From the NCBI GenBank assembly GCA_002719315.1, contig PBHD01000013.1:1-62405 (forward strand): a stretch of 62,405 nt of DNA, read 5' to 3'. This document shows, in pieces, positions 43,664 to 53,820 of the stretch (positions are counted from its first letter, which is position 1; the number at the start of each line of letters is the position of its first letter). The DNA comes from Flavobacteriaceae bacterium. Lineage in GTDB: Bacteria > Bacteroidota > Bacteroidia > Flavobacteriales > Flavobacteriaceae. Below the pieces are notes generated by a model. That model was not told the origin of the DNA and did not search any database. It was given only the letters and a program-made list of their open reading frames with translations. A program made the translations under genes and the position numbers.

Positions 43664-45493
43664 ATGGAATTACAAAAAAACAAAATAATGACAAGGTTTT
43701 ATGTAATAATATTTGGAATGGTTTTATTTTCATTTCTATTGATTTTCAAATTGTTTTATTTACAATTAGATGAAGGAGATAAATATAAAGAATTAGCAAA
43801 TTCGTCTATAATAAAAAATGTTCCTTTAGAACCAAGTAGAGGAAATATTTATTCTTATGATAATCAGATTTTGGCTACTTCAATTCCTAGTTATGAAATA
43901 AGATGGGACGCAACTATTGTTAAAAATATTGTTTATAATGATAATAAAACACCTTTAATTGATTCTTTATCATCTTTTTTAAAAATCTCTAAAATTCAAG
44001 TCAAAAATAAAATTGAGTCAGCCAGAAAAAATAATAATCGCTACATGCTTGTTGCAAAAAATTTGAGTTATTCTGAGTATATGAGAATAAAGAAATTTCC
44101 AATATTTAATCTTAATTCATATAAAGGAGGGTTTATTGTTGAACAAAAACTAGTTAGAGAACAACCTTTGGGGAAAATAGCTGAAAGAACCATTGGTTAT
44201 GAAAAAAAAGGCAATAGTGGTTTTTATTTTAGAGTAGGTCTTGAAGGAGCATTTTCTCAATATTTAAAGGGAGAAAAAGGATATCGTTTAAAACAAAAAA
44301 TAGCAAATGGACAATGGAAACCGATAAATTACATAAATGAAAAAGAACCTACTGAAGGATATGATATATATTCAACTATTGACACGAATATTCAAGATAT
44401 TTCACATAATTCATTATTAAGTCAATTGGAAGAGTTTGAAGCTGAACATGGATTAGCTGTTGTTATGGAAGTAGCTTCAGGAGAAATTAGAGCAATTGTA
44501 AATTTAGGAAGAACTAACCAAGGAAAATATTATGAAAAACTTAATTATGCAGTAGGAGAGTCTCACGAACCAGGATCAACATTTAAATTAATGTCTATGA
44601 TTTCACTTCTTGAAGATAATTTAATAGATGAAAATACTAGAGTAGATACAGGAAACGGAATTATGGAATTTTTTGGTGAATATAAAGTTAAAGATTCTAA
44701 AAAAGGAGGTTATGGAGTTATTTCAAGTTCAAAAGCATTTGAGGTTTCCTCAAATACTGGATTAGTCAAACTAGTCTACGAAAATTATAAAAATAATCCA
44801 AAAAAATATGTTGACAGACTTTATAATATGGATTTAAATAAATTATTAAAACTTCCAATAAAAGGGGAAGGTAAACCTAAAATTCCATATCCTACTGACA
44901 GTAGCTGGAATGGATTGAGTTTACCATGGATGGCTTTTGGTTATGGTGTATCTCTTACACCACTTCAAATACTTACTTTTTATAATGCAGTAGCTAATGA
45001 TGGAGTTATGGTTAAGCCTAAGTTTATTAAAAAAATTAGTAACCTTGGGAATGAGCCAACAAAGATTTTTGAAACCGAAATTCTAAATCCATCTATATGT
45101 TCAAAATCTACTTTGGAGAAAGTAAAAAAAATGCTTTTTAATGTAGTAGATAAAAAATGGGGAACTGCATATAAAATTAAGGATAAAAGTTTAAAAATGT
45201 CAGGAAAAACTGGAACTTGTCAAACTAATTATATTTCTGATGATATTCAATATGTATCTAGTTTTGTTGGATATTTTCCATCTGAAGCTCCAAAATACTC
45301 CTGTATAGTTGTAATTCATAAGCCAAACAAGAACAAAGGTTATTATGGATCAACTGTAGCGGCTCCTGTATTTAAAAGAATAGCAAAAAAAATTTATAAT
45401 GACACTCCTAAAATAATAAGGATGAAAGAATCAGATATAAAGTCATTATTATTTAGTGATAAAAAAAAGATAAAAAATCCAAATTTATTTTGA
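43664..45493 (+). CDS. ftsI: Septal peptidoglycan transpeptidase FtsI (PBP3 type)
   Basis: Class B penicillin-binding protein of 609 residues from the ATG at 43664; an in-frame ATG at 43646 would overlap ftsL. One transmembrane segment lies near residues 13-35, followed by a dimerisation domain (LEPSRGNIYSYD) and the transpeptidase domain. The active-site motifs are STFK (S305, K308), SSN in VSSNTG, and SGKTGT. The C-terminus ends shortly after the transpeptidase domain, with no PASTA domain visible. It crosslinks septal peptidoglycan. Confidence 0.95.
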   Translation: MELQKNKIMTRFYVIIFGMVLFSFLLIFKLFYLQLDEGDKYKELANSSIIKNVPLEPSRGNIYSYDNQILATSIPSYEIRWDATIVKNIVYNDNKTPLIDSLSSFLKISKIQVKNKIESARKNNNRYMLVAKNLSYSEYMRIKKFPIFNLNSYKGGFIVEQKLVREQPLGKIAERTIGYEKKGNSGFYFRVGLEGAFSQYLKGEKGYRLKQKIANGQWKPINYINEKEPTEGYDIYSTIDTNIQDISHNSLLSQLEEFEAEHGLAVVMEVASGEIRAIVNLGRTNQGKYYEKLNYAVGESHEPGSTFKLMSMISLLEDNLIDENTRVDTGNGIMEFFGEYKVKDSKKGGYGVISSSKAFEVSSNTGLVKLVYENYKNNPKKYVDRLYNMDLNKLLKLPIKGEGKPKIPYPTDSSWNGLSLPWMAFGYGVSLTPLQILTFYNAVANDGVMVKPKFIKKISNLGNEPTKIFETEILNPSICSKSTLEKVKKMLFNVVDKKWGTAYKIKDKSLKMSGKTGTCQTNYISDDIQYVSSFVGYFPSEAPKYSCIVVIHKPNKNKGYYGSTVAAPVFKRIAKKIYNDTPKIIRMKESDIKSLLFSDKKKIKNPNLF

Positions 45494-46938
45494 AGAATCT
45501 CCAAAAATTATTGTACACAGTATCCATTAATTCGATTTATGGAAATACAAATATTATAATTGAAAATTTATGTTACGATTCTAGAACAATTAAAAAAAAT
45601 TCAATCTTCTTTGCAATTGAAGGAGAATTTTCTGATGGATTTAATTATCTAGATGAATCTATAAAAAAAGGAGCAATCGCCGTATTATGTGATAAAATCC
45701 CTGATAAAATTGATAAAAGAGTGGTATATGTAATTGTTGATGATGTAAAATTAGCTCTTGGCATAATAGCTTCGAATTTTTATGATAACCCCTCTTCAAA
45801 AATTAAGCTTATAGGGATTACAGGAACTAATGGTAAAACAACTTCTGTAACATTACTTTATAAGCTGTTTAAAGAACATGGTATTTCTACTGGATTAATT
45901 TCAACTATTTCTATTAATTATAACGATAAAGTAATTAAAACGGATTATACAACTCCTGATCCATTAAAAATAAATTCATGTTTAAAGTTAATGTTAGATG
46001 AAGGTGTTTCTTATTGTTTTATGGAAGTTTCTTCTCATGGAATTAACCAGAATAGGATTTCAGGATTAAAGTTTTACGGAGCAGTTTTTACAAATATTAG
46101 TCATGATCACTTAGATTATCATAAAAACTTTAAAAACTACAGAAATACAAAAAAGTCTTTTTTTGATAATTTATCAAGAGATGCTTTTGCATTGACAAAT
46201 ATTGATGATAAAAATGGTCTTTTTATGTTACAAAACACAAAAGCAAAAAAATATACTTTATCAATAAAAAAAGATGCTGACTTTAATTTAAAAATATCTG
46301 AAAATTTGTTTTCTGGAATGCTTTTAAATTATGAGAATCATGAATTTTGGACAAAATTAGTTGGAAGATTTAATGCTTACAATGTATTAACAGTAATTGC
46401 TATTTCAAAAATTTTAGAATTAGAAACCCTTTCCATATTAAAAGAAATTAGTAAAATAAATAATATAAATGGAAGGTTTCAAATTTTTAATTCAAAAAAA
46501 AGAATTAAAGTAATTATTGATTATGCTCATACTCCTAATGCTTTAGAAAATGTTTTAAATACTATTAATGAGATAAGGACTAAAAATGAAAAAATTATTA
46601 CTGTGGTAGGTTGTGGTGGTAATAGAGATAAAGAAAAAAGACCGATGATCGGAAAAAAAGCTGCTTTATTGAGTGATAAAGTTATTTTCACTTCTGATAA
46701 TCCTAGAAATGAAAGCCCAAAGAAGATTATTGAAGATATTATTAAAGGAGTATCTCCTGTTGATTACAAAAAAATAATAAAAGTAACGGATAGAGAGAAA
46801 GCTATTATTAAATCAGAAAGAATTTCTCAACCAGGTGATATTATTTTAATTGCAGGCAAAGGGCATGAAAATTATCAAGAAATTAATGGTAAAAAAAAAC
46901 CTTTTGATGATTACGAAATTGTTAAAAAATATTTTTAA
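45490..46938 (+). CDS. murE: UDP-MurNAc-L-alanyl-D-glutamate--meso-diaminopimelate ligase
   Basis: A 482-residue Mur ligase that adds the third peptide residue. The P-loop TGTNGKTT is at 111-118. SDNPR in the C-terminal domain is the DNPR signature for meso-diaminopimelate, so the wall is of the DAP type. The start is TTG at 45490, which overlaps the ftsI stop as TTGA; no ATG lies near and the conserved N-terminus begins here. Confidence 0.97.
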   Translation: MKNLQKLLYTVSINSIYGNTNIIIENLCYDSRTIKKNSIFFAIEGEFSDGFNYLDESIKKGAIAVLCDKIPDKIDKRVVYVIVDDVKLALGIIASNFYDNPSSKIKLIGITGTNGKTTSVTLLYKLFKEHGISTGLISTISINYNDKVIKTDYTTPDPLKINSCLKLMLDEGVSYCFMEVSSHGINQNRISGLKFYGAVFTNISHDHLDYHKNFKNYRNTKKSFFDNLSRDAFALTNIDDKNGLFMLQNTKAKKYTLSIKKDADFNLKISENLFSGMLLNYENHEFWTKLVGRFNAYNVLTVIAISKILELETLSILKEISKINNINGRFQIFNSKKRIKVIIDYAHTPNALENVLNTINEIRTKNEKIITVVGCGGNRDKEKRPMIGKKAALLSDKVIFTSDNPRNESPKKIIEDIIKGVSPVDYKKIIKVTDREKAIIKSERISQPGDIILIAGKGHENYQEINGKKKPFDDYEIVKKYF

Positions 46939-46943
46939 AAAAT

Positions 46944-48170
46944 ATGCTTTATTACTTATTTGAATATTTAGAAAATGAATTTCAATTACCTGGAGCTACT
47001 TTGTTTCAATTTCTTTCTTTTAGATCTGCTTTTGCAATATTAATTTCTTTATTATTCACCTTAATTTTTGGCAGAAATATAATAAATTTTTTAAAAGAAA
47101 AGCAGGTTGGAGAATCAATTAGAGACCTTGGTCTGTCTGGTCAAAAAGAAAAAGAAGGTACTCCATCTATGGGAGGAATTATAATAATTTTAGGAACTCT
47201 AATACCTGTATTTCTTCTTGCTAAAATTTACAATATTTATATAATTCTTTTGATAATAACTACCCTATGGACAGGAATGATTGGAATAATAGACGATTAC
47301 ATTAAAATATTTAGAAATAAAAAAAGTGGATTAAAAGGTAAGTTTAAAATTATAGGTCAAATTTTATTAGGAATATTTATTGGATGTACAATGTATTTTA
47401 ATGATGATATTAAAGTTAAGACAAGTTCAAACAAAATAATTAAACAAAATAATTATACAGGAAAAATCATTTCTATTGAAAAAAATGATAAAGCAATGGT
47501 AACTACGATACCTTTTTTAAAAAATAATGAGTTTAATTATAATTCTATTCTAGAAACCTTTGGTGTAAATAACCCTAAATTAGTATGGATAATATTTATT
47601 CCTATAATAATCTTTATAATTTCTGCAGTTTCTAATGGTGCTAATTTGACAGATGGTATTGATGGGTTAGCTGCTGGAACTTCTGCAATAATAGTCTTTA
47701 CGTTGGGAATTTTCGCCTGGGTTTCCGGAAACATCAAATTTGCAGACTATTTGAATATAATGTATATACCAGATATTGGTGAAATTTCAATTTTTATATC
47801 TGCATTTTTAGGTTCTTTAATAGGATTTTTATGGCACAACACCTATCCAGCATCAGTTTTTATGGGAGATACGGGAAGTTTAACTATAGGAGCATTAATT
47901 TCAGTTATTGCCATTATAGTTAGAAAAGAATTATTAATCCCCTTATTATGTGGGGTTTTCTTAATAGAGATTTTTTCAGTAATAATTCAGGTTACTTATT
48001 TCAAGTATACAAAGAAAAAAAGTGGAAATGGGCTAAGAGTTTTTAAAATGTCTCCAATTCATCATCATTTTCAAAAGTTAGGATATCATGAAAGTAAGAT
48101 TGTTTCTAGATTCTGGATAATAGGAATTTTATTAGCTGTATTGACTGTAGTAACATTAAAATTAAGATGA
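46944..48170 (+). CDS. mraY: Phospho-N-acetylmuramoyl-pentapeptide transferase
   Basis: A 408-residue integral membrane enzyme that makes lipid I from UDP-MurNAc-pentapeptide and undecaprenyl phosphate. About ten hydrophobic segments are seen. Catalytic motifs are [24 protein letters not shown] and HHHFQKLG. A hydrophilic loop of about 60 residues (residues 155-210) lies between the early and later segments, longer than in Escherichia coli. It is followed by murD with a 4-nt overlap. Confidence 0.97.
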   Translation: MLYYLFEYLENEFQLPGATLFQFLSFRSAFAILISLLFTLIFGRNIINFLKEKQVGESIRDLGLSGQKEKEGTPSMGGIIIILGTLIPVFLLAKIYNIYIILLIITTLWTGMIGIIDDYIKIFRNKKSGLKGKFKIIGQILLGIFIGCTMYFNDDIKVKTSSNKIIKQNNYTGKIISIEKNDKAMVTTIPFLKNNEFNYNSILETFGVNNPKLVWIIFIPIIIFIISAVSNGANLTDGIDGLAAGTSAIIVFTLGIFAWVSGNIKFADYLNIMYIPDIGEISIFISAFLGSLIGFLWHNTYPASVFMGDTGSLTIGALISVIAIIVRKELLIPLLCGVFLIEIFSVIIQVTYFKYTKKKSGNGLRVFKMSPIHHHFQKLGYHESKIVSRFWIIGILLAVLTVVTLKLR

Positions 48171-49504
48171 AAAAAAAATATGTTGTTGTGTTGGGTGCTG
48201 GAGTAAGTGGAATCGGTTCAGCGATATTGGCAAAAAAAAAGGGATATGATGTATTTGTTTCTGACATTAATAAAATTAAAAAAGAAGAAAAAAAAATTTT
48301 AATCAATCATTCTATTAATTATGAGGAATGTCATCATTCTTTATTCAATCAAAATAATACTGATTTTGTAATTAAAAGTCCAGGCATTTCTAATCAATCT
48401 GATTTAATAAAAAAAATAAAATCCAAAAAAATAAATATTATCTCAGAAATAGAATTTGCTTCTAGATATACTAATTCAATAATTATTGGAGTGACTGGAA
48501 GTAATGGAAAAACAACTACAACAATATTAATATATGAAATTTTAAAAAAAGCAGGTTTTAGTGTTGAAATAGCAGGAAATATAGGAAATAGTTTTGCAAA
48601 ATTAGTTGCCGATAAAAAATTTGATTATTGTGTTTTAGAGTTAAGTAGTTTTCAATTAGATGATATTGTTGAATTTTCACCAGAATATGCAATAATTACA
48701 AATATTACAAAGGATCATCTAGATCGTTATAACAATAATTTTGATGATTATATTAAATCAAAACTTAGAATTACTATAAATCAATCAAATAAAGATTATT
48801 TAATATTTAATTCGGATGATCCATCATTAAAAAAAATGATTAATTCAAAATTAACAAAAGCGAATTTACACTCATTTTCCATTAATGACTTTTTTTCAAA
48901 AACTCAAATAAAAGATAGTGAAATAATTATAAATACTTTAAATAAAAAAAATATGGTAAATACTATTGGATTTCAATTGATTGGAAGACATAATTTATTA
49001 AATGCAATGGCTGCTTCAACTGTAGCTAGTCTTCTAAATATCAGTAATAAAAAAATTAGAGATAGTTTAGTTCATTTTAAGGGGGCTCCACATAGAATGG
49101 AGCCAGTTTTAAAAATACAAAAGGTTCAGTATATAAATGATTCTAAAGCGACTAATGTTAATGCCACATATTTTGCTTTAGAAAGTATTGAAACATCAGT
49201 GATTTGGATAGTAGGAGGAGTTGATAAGGGAAATGATTATTCAAGTTTATTACCTCTTGTTAGAAAAAAAGTCAAGGGTATTATATGTCTAGGTTTAGAC
49301 AATAAAAAGATAATCAATGTTTTTGGTCCGTTTTGTGAAAATATAATTGAAACAACATCTATTATTGAGGCAGTAAAAATTGGAAGTAAATTATCTTCTC
49401 CAAATGAAACAGTCCTTTTATCTCCAAGTTGTGCAAGTTTCGACTTATTTAAAAATTATGAGGATAGAGGAAATAAATTTAAGTCAGCAGTAAGAAATTT
49501 ATAA
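48167..49504 (+). CDS. murD: UDP-N-acetylmuramoyl-L-alanine--D-glutamate ligase
   Basis: A 445-residue Mur ligase. The N-terminal nucleotide-binding turn [10 protein letters not shown] and the P-loop TGSNGKTT (110-117) are seen, with ELSSFQL and the late [10 protein letters not shown] motif of MurD. It adds D-glutamate to UDP-MurNAc-L-Ala. It overlaps mraY by 4 nt (ATGA). Confidence 0.97.
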   Translation: MKKKYVVVLGAGVSGIGSAILAKKKGYDVFVSDINKIKKEEKKILINHSINYEECHHSLFNQNNTDFVIKSPGISNQSDLIKKIKSKKINIISEIEFASRYTNSIIIGVTGSNGKTTTTILIYEILKKAGFSVEIAGNIGNSFAKLVADKKFDYCVLELSSFQLDDIVEFSPEYAIITNITKDHLDRYNNNFDDYIKSKLRITINQSNKDYLIFNSDDPSLKKMINSKLTKANLHSFSINDFFSKTQIKDSEIIINTLNKKNMVNTIGFQLIGRHNLLNAMAASTVASLLNISNKKIRDSLVHFKGAPHRMEPVLKIQKVQYINDSKATNVNATYFALESIETSVIWIVGGVDKGNDYSSLLPLVRKKVKGIICLGLDNKKIINVFGPFCENIIETTSIIEAVKIGSKLSSPNETVLLSPSCASFDLFKNYEDRGNKFKSAVRNL

Positions 49505-49507
49505 ATT

Positions 49508-50698
49508 ATGTTTAATATTTTAAAAGGAGATAAAGTTTTATGGGTAATAATTATTTTACTCTCAATATTTTCTTTTTTGCCAATTTACAGTGCTAGTTCC
49601 AATTTGGTTTATGTTATAGGAAAAGGTACTCCTTGGAGTCACTTAATTAAACATTTTATGATATTAAGTATAGGTTTTATATTGATTTATTCGATGCATA
49701 AAGTACCATATAATTATTTTAAAGGAATATCAATTTTACTAATTCCAATAACTATTTTATTATTGATATATACTTTTTCTATAGGAACAACAATTGACGG
49801 AACAATAGCAAGCCGATGGATTCAAATTCCAATTATTGGTCTAAGTTTTCAAACATCTTCTCTTGCATTTTTAGTTTTAATGATTTATGCAGCATATTAT
49901 TTGTCTAAGACTTACGAAAAAAATAAAAGTTTTAAATCCACACTAATTCCTTTTTGGTTGCCGATATTATTAATTATATCATTAATTATGCCTTCAAATT
50001 TTTCAACTGCAGGTTTGATTTTTATTTCGGTTATCACTTTGTCATTTATAGGAGGATATCCAGTTAGATATTTAATTTCAATTTTTCTTTTTGTTTTTTT
50101 ATTAATCTCATTTTTTATTATTTCTGTTAAGATATTTCCTGATAAAATTCCAAATAGAGTTGACACATGGATAAGTCGAATAGAAAATTTTAGTAACAAA
50201 AATGATTCAAAGGGAAACTATCAAATAGAGCGTGCTAAGATAGCTATAGTAACTGGAGAAATTTTTGGTTTAGGTGCAGGAAAAAGTAGAATGAAAAATT
50301 TTTTACCCCAAAGCTCTAGTGATTTTATTTATGCAATTATTGTTGAAGAATTTGGCTTAATTGGGGGGGTGTTTATAATTATTTTTTATTTATTAATCTT
50401 ATTTAGAATAACCGTAATTTCTTTTAAGGCAAAAACAATTTTTTCGAAATTACTAGTAATTGGACTTGGTTTACCTATTATTATTCAAGCATTTATAAAT
50501 ATTGGTGTTGCACTCCAAGTTTTTCCAGTTACTGGTCAGACTTTACCATTAATAAGTAGTGGTGGCACATCTGCTTGGATGACATGTATCGCTATTGGAA
50601 TAATTTTGAGCGTAAGCATTGATAATAATAAAGAAGAAGAAGAAAATAAAAATATTAAAGATAATAATCCAATAAAAATTTTAAGTGAAACAGTTTAA
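49508..50698 (+). CDS. ftsW: Peptidoglycan glycosyltransferase FtsW
   Basis: A SEDS-family membrane protein of 396 residues with about ten spans. Typical features are PIYSASS near the start, ASRWI, FGLGAGKSRMKNFLPQSSSDFIYAIIVEEFG and LPLISSGGTS. It polymerises lipid II at the septum. Position next to murG and ftsI in the dcw cluster favours FtsW over RodA. The Lys/Glu/Asn-rich C-terminal tail is cytoplasmic. It overlaps murG by 14 nt. Confidence 0.95.
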   Translation: MFNILKGDKVLWVIIILLSIFSFLPIYSASSNLVYVIGKGTPWSHLIKHFMILSIGFILIYSMHKVPYNYFKGISILLIPITILLLIYTFSIGTTIDGTIASRWIQIPIIGLSFQTSSLAFLVLMIYAAYYLSKTYEKNKSFKSTLIPFWLPILLIISLIMPSNFSTAGLIFISVITLSFIGGYPVRYLISIFLFVFLLISFFIISVKIFPDKIPNRVDTWISRIENFSNKNDSKGNYQIERAKIAIVTGEIFGLGAGKSRMKNFLPQSSSDFIYAIIVEEFGLIGGVFIIIFYLLILFRITVISFKAKTIFSKLLVIGLGLPIIIQAFINIGVALQVFPVTGQTLPLISSGGTSAWMTCIAIGIILSVSIDNNKEEEENKNIKDNNPIKILSETV

Positions 50699-51770
50699 AA
50701 TAATTATATCAGGTGGCGGAACAGGCGGACATATTTTTCCTGCAATTTCTTTAGGTTTAGGGTTTAAAAAGAGATACCCAGAATCAAATATTCTTTATGT
50801 TGGAGCTATTAATAAAATGGAGATGAATATAGTTCCTAAATATAATTTTAAAATAAAAGGATTATGGATTAGTGGTTTTCAACGTTCATTATCATATAAA
50901 AATTTAATATTTCCCTTAAAATTAGTATATAGTTTGGCACAGGCATTTCTAATTATTAAAAAATTTAAACCAGATATAGTTATTGGTACTGGCGGTTTTG
51001 TTAGTGGACCCGTACTTTTGATTTCTCAAATATTAAAAATCCCTAATGTAATTCAAGAACAAAATTCTTTTCCTGGTTTAACTAATAGAATTTTATCAAT
51101 AAAAACCAAAATAGTTTTTGTTGCTTTTCAAGGCATGAGTAAATATTTTAAAGACAAAAAAGTAATGTTATTTGGCAATCCGTTGAGGAATTTTAATAAT
51201 GACACAAAAATAAATAGATCTGAATTAAGAGATAGGTTTAATTTAAATAAAGAAAAAAAATTACTTTTAATATTAGGTGGTAGCCTAGGCTCCAAAAAAA
51301 TTAATGAGTTTGTAAAGAGAAAAATAGATTTTTTTAAAAAAAACAATTTTCAAATTTTATGGCAAACTGGCAAAAAATATTTTCATGATTTTAAAAAATT
51401 TTCTGATAATGATATTAAGGTATTTCCTTTTATTCAAGAGATAAATAAGGTTTTTTCAATTTCTAACGTAATTATATCAAGATCTGGAGCAATAACTTTA
51501 TCAGAGTTATGTTTTTCAAAAACTCCTGTTTTTTTAATTCCTTCTCCAAATGTGACCGATAACCATCAATATTATAATGCTTTAGCATATGAAAGAAAAG
51601 GTGCAGCAATATTAATAGAGGAAAATGAATTAGAAAATAAGTTTGAAGGTTCTTTTGTTGATTTAATTAATGACCCAAAAAAACAAAAATACATGATTGA
51701 TAATTTAAATAAAATGGCTAAAAGAAACTCTGTAGATTTAATTATTAATGAAATTATAAAATTAATATAG
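50685..51770 (+). CDS. murG: UDP-GlcNAc--lipid I GlcNAc transferase
   Basis: A 361-residue GT28 glycosyltransferase that adds GlcNAc to lipid I to form lipid II. GGGTGGHIFPA (10-20) is the lipid/donor loop, and GGSLGSKKIN and RSGAITLSEL are the nucleotide-binding motifs. The start is GTG at 50685 inside the 3' end of ftsW, with a 14-nt overlap. murC begins in the next base after its stop. Confidence 0.97.
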   Translation: MKQFKIIISGGGTGGHIFPAISLGLGFKKRYPESNILYVGAINKMEMNIVPKYNFKIKGLWISGFQRSLSYKNLIFPLKLVYSLAQAFLIIKKFKPDIVIGTGGFVSGPVLLISQILKIPNVIQEQNSFPGLTNRILSIKTKIVFVAFQGMSKYFKDKKVMLFGNPLRNFNNDTKINRSELRDRFNLNKEKKLLLILGGSLGSKKINEFVKRKIDFFKKNNFQILWQTGKKYFHDFKKFSDNDIKVFPFIQEINKVFSISNVIISRSGAITLSELCFSKTPVFLIPSPNVTDNHQYYNALAYERKGAAILIEENELENKFEGSFVDLINDPKKQKYMIDNLNKMAKRNSVDLIINEIIKLI

Positions 51771-53093
51771 ATGATTCTTAATAATAAAACTTTCTGTTTA
51801 TTAGGTATAGGAGGTATAGGAATGTCCTCAATTGCAAAATATTTAAAATTAAAGGGGAGTGATGTTTATGGATATGATAGAGAGAAAAATAATATGACTA
51901 AAAGTTTAGAGAAAATAGGTGTCCAAATTATTTATGATGATTTAATTTATATAAATAATAAAAAATTAACATGCACTAATACGATAATAATTTATTCTTC
52001 AGCAATACCGGAATCAAATAAAATGTTAATGTTTTATAAAAAAAATGGAAATATAATTAAGAAAAGAGCTGTTTTTTTATCAGAAATATGTAACGATATC
52101 TGCACAATTGCAATTGCTGGCACACATGGTAAAACTACAACTTCTGCAATACTATCTCACATGTTTTTATATGACAAAAAGAAAATAACTGCATTTATTG
52201 GTGGAGTTTTAAGGAATTATGAATCTAATTTGATTTTAAAAGGCAATGATTTTTGCATAGTTGAAGCCGATGAATTTGATAGATCGTTTTTATATTTAAA
52301 ACCTGAGTATGGATGTATAACTTCTATTGATAAAGATCATTTAGATATTTATGAATCGGAAAAGGAGTTAGTAAAAACTTATAAAAAATTTTCTAGATTA
52401 ATAAAAAACAAAACAGTTCTTGAAGACAAAATTCCTTTTCAAGGATTAAAATATGGGATAAATTCAAATTGTGATTATAATATTTCAAATATTAAAAGCT
52501 CTAAAAAAGGATTTGTATTCGATCTTAAAACTCCAACTAAAATATATAAATCGATTTTTTTTAATCAGATTGGAAATCATAATTTAAGTAATGCTTTATG
52601 CGCCATAACATTAGCTGATCAGATAGGATTAAATATGAAAAATATTTTAAAAAGTCTTTCATCTTTTTCAGGAGTAAACAGAAGAATGAGGATTTTTAAG
52701 TTTAAATCAAAATTAATAATTGATGATTATGCTCATCATCCAACTGAAATTAAATTTGTTTTTGAGACAATTCAATCAACTTATTTTAATAAAGAAAATT
52801 GTGTGTTTTTTCAACCCCATTTGTATTCAAGAACTAAATTTTTAATTGAGGAGTTTGCACATGAGTTATCTAGATTTGACAATATATACCTTTTAGATAT
52901 ATATCCTGCGAGAGAGAAAAAAATTAATGGAATATCTTCTAAATTACTGTTAAGTAAAATAAACAACTCTTCAAAAGAATTAATTAGAAAAAATCAGATT
53001 AAAGATATTATAAAAAAAAGTAATGCAAAGGTTTTTGCCTTACTAGGAGCAGGAGATATTGGTGTTGAAGTTAACAAAGTATTATTACAATAA
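51771..53093 (+). CDS. murC: UDP-N-acetylmuramate--L-alanine ligase
   Basis: A 440-residue Mur ligase. The N-terminal GIGGIGMSS and the P-loop AGTHGKTT (116-123) are followed by EADEFDRSFL, the MurC-type metal and substrate motif, and DDYAHHPTEI. It adds the first alanine to UDP-MurNAc. It is directly adjacent to murG and is followed by ftsQ after 4 nt. Confidence 0.97.
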   Translation: MILNNKTFCLLGIGGIGMSSIAKYLKLKGSDVYGYDREKNNMTKSLEKIGVQIIYDDLIYINNKKLTCTNTIIIYSSAIPESNKMLMFYKKNGNIIKKRAVFLSEICNDICTIAIAGTHGKTTTSAILSHMFLYDKKKITAFIGGVLRNYESNLILKGNDFCIVEADEFDRSFLYLKPEYGCITSIDKDHLDIYESEKELVKTYKKFSRLIKNKTVLEDKIPFQGLKYGINSNCDYNISNIKSSKKGFVFDLKTPTKIYKSIFFNQIGNHNLSNALCAITLADQIGLNMKNILKSLSSFSGVNRRMRIFKFKSKLIIDDYAHHPTEIKFVFETIQSTYFNKENCVFFQPHLYSRTKFLIEEFAHELSRFDNIYLLDIYPAREKKINGISSKLLLSKINNSSKELIRKNQIKDIIKKSNAKVFALLGAGDIGVEVNKVLLQ

Positions 53094-53097
53094 AGAA

Positions 53098-53820
53098 ATG
53101 AAAAGATATTTTAACATTTTAATTTTATTTTTTTCAATAGTGTTTATGATATCAATTTCAACGTATAGTATTATTAGAAATCAAAATAAAATTAAGTTTG
53201 AAAAAAATGTTATTTTTTTAAATAGCACTGTATTTCTAAGTGATTCTATAGTTAATAAATTGTTGACACAAATCTTAAACGAAAAGCATATGAAGTTAAA
53301 AGATAGTTTAGATTTGAATATTATAGAAACTTTTTTGAAAAAAAATAAATTTATTGAAAGTGTAGAAGTGTATTGGAAGTTTCATGATGTCTTGGAAATA
53401 AAAATAAGAGAAAGACAGCCACTATATATTTTAACAAAGGAAAATTATTATGTTGACTCTTATGGTAAATTTTTTCCTATGAAAAAAATAAAAAAAGATT
53501 TACCAAAAGTTTCATCAGAATTTTCAAATGTTAATTTGAAAAATATTACAAAATTTATTTTACGAATGAATAATGATCCCTTTATTAAGAATGAGTTAGA
53601 TAAAGTTTATTTCGAAAAAAATCAATTTAGGATAAGTCTTAAGTCTTTTGATTTTGATATAATTTTTGGAAATACCAAAAGATTTAAAGAAAAAGTTGAA
53701 AAACTAAAAGTATTCTGTGCTTTTCAAAAGGTTCAGGACTCTTTATCTAATTATCCTTTAGTTAACTTAAATTATTTAAATCAAGTAATAGCTTCAAAAT
53801 CTTTAGTATATGAAAAATAA
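53098..53820 (+). CDS. ftsQ: Cell division protein FtsQ
   Basis: A 240-residue bitopic membrane protein. One N-terminal span (ILILFFSIVFMISIS) is followed by a periplasmic POTRA-like part (IETFLKKNKFIESVEVYWKF.DVLEI.IRERQPLY) and a C-terminal beta region. The ATG at 53098 is selected because the upstream in-frame ATG at 53059 lies inside murC. It is assigned by topology and position between murC and ftsA. Its 3' end overlaps ftsA by 11 nt. Confidence 0.9.
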   Translation: MKRYFNILILFFSIVFMISISTYSIIRNQNKIKFEKNVIFLNSTVFLSDSIVNKLLTQILNEKHMKLKDSLDLNIIETFLKKNKFIESVEVYWKFHDVLEIKIRERQPLYILTKENYYVDSYGKFFPMKKIKKDLPKVSSEFSNVNLKNITKFILRMNNDPFIKNELDKVYFEKNQFRISLKSFDFDIIFGNTKRFKEKVEKLKVFCAFQKVQDSLSNYPLVNLNYLNQVIASKSLVYEK

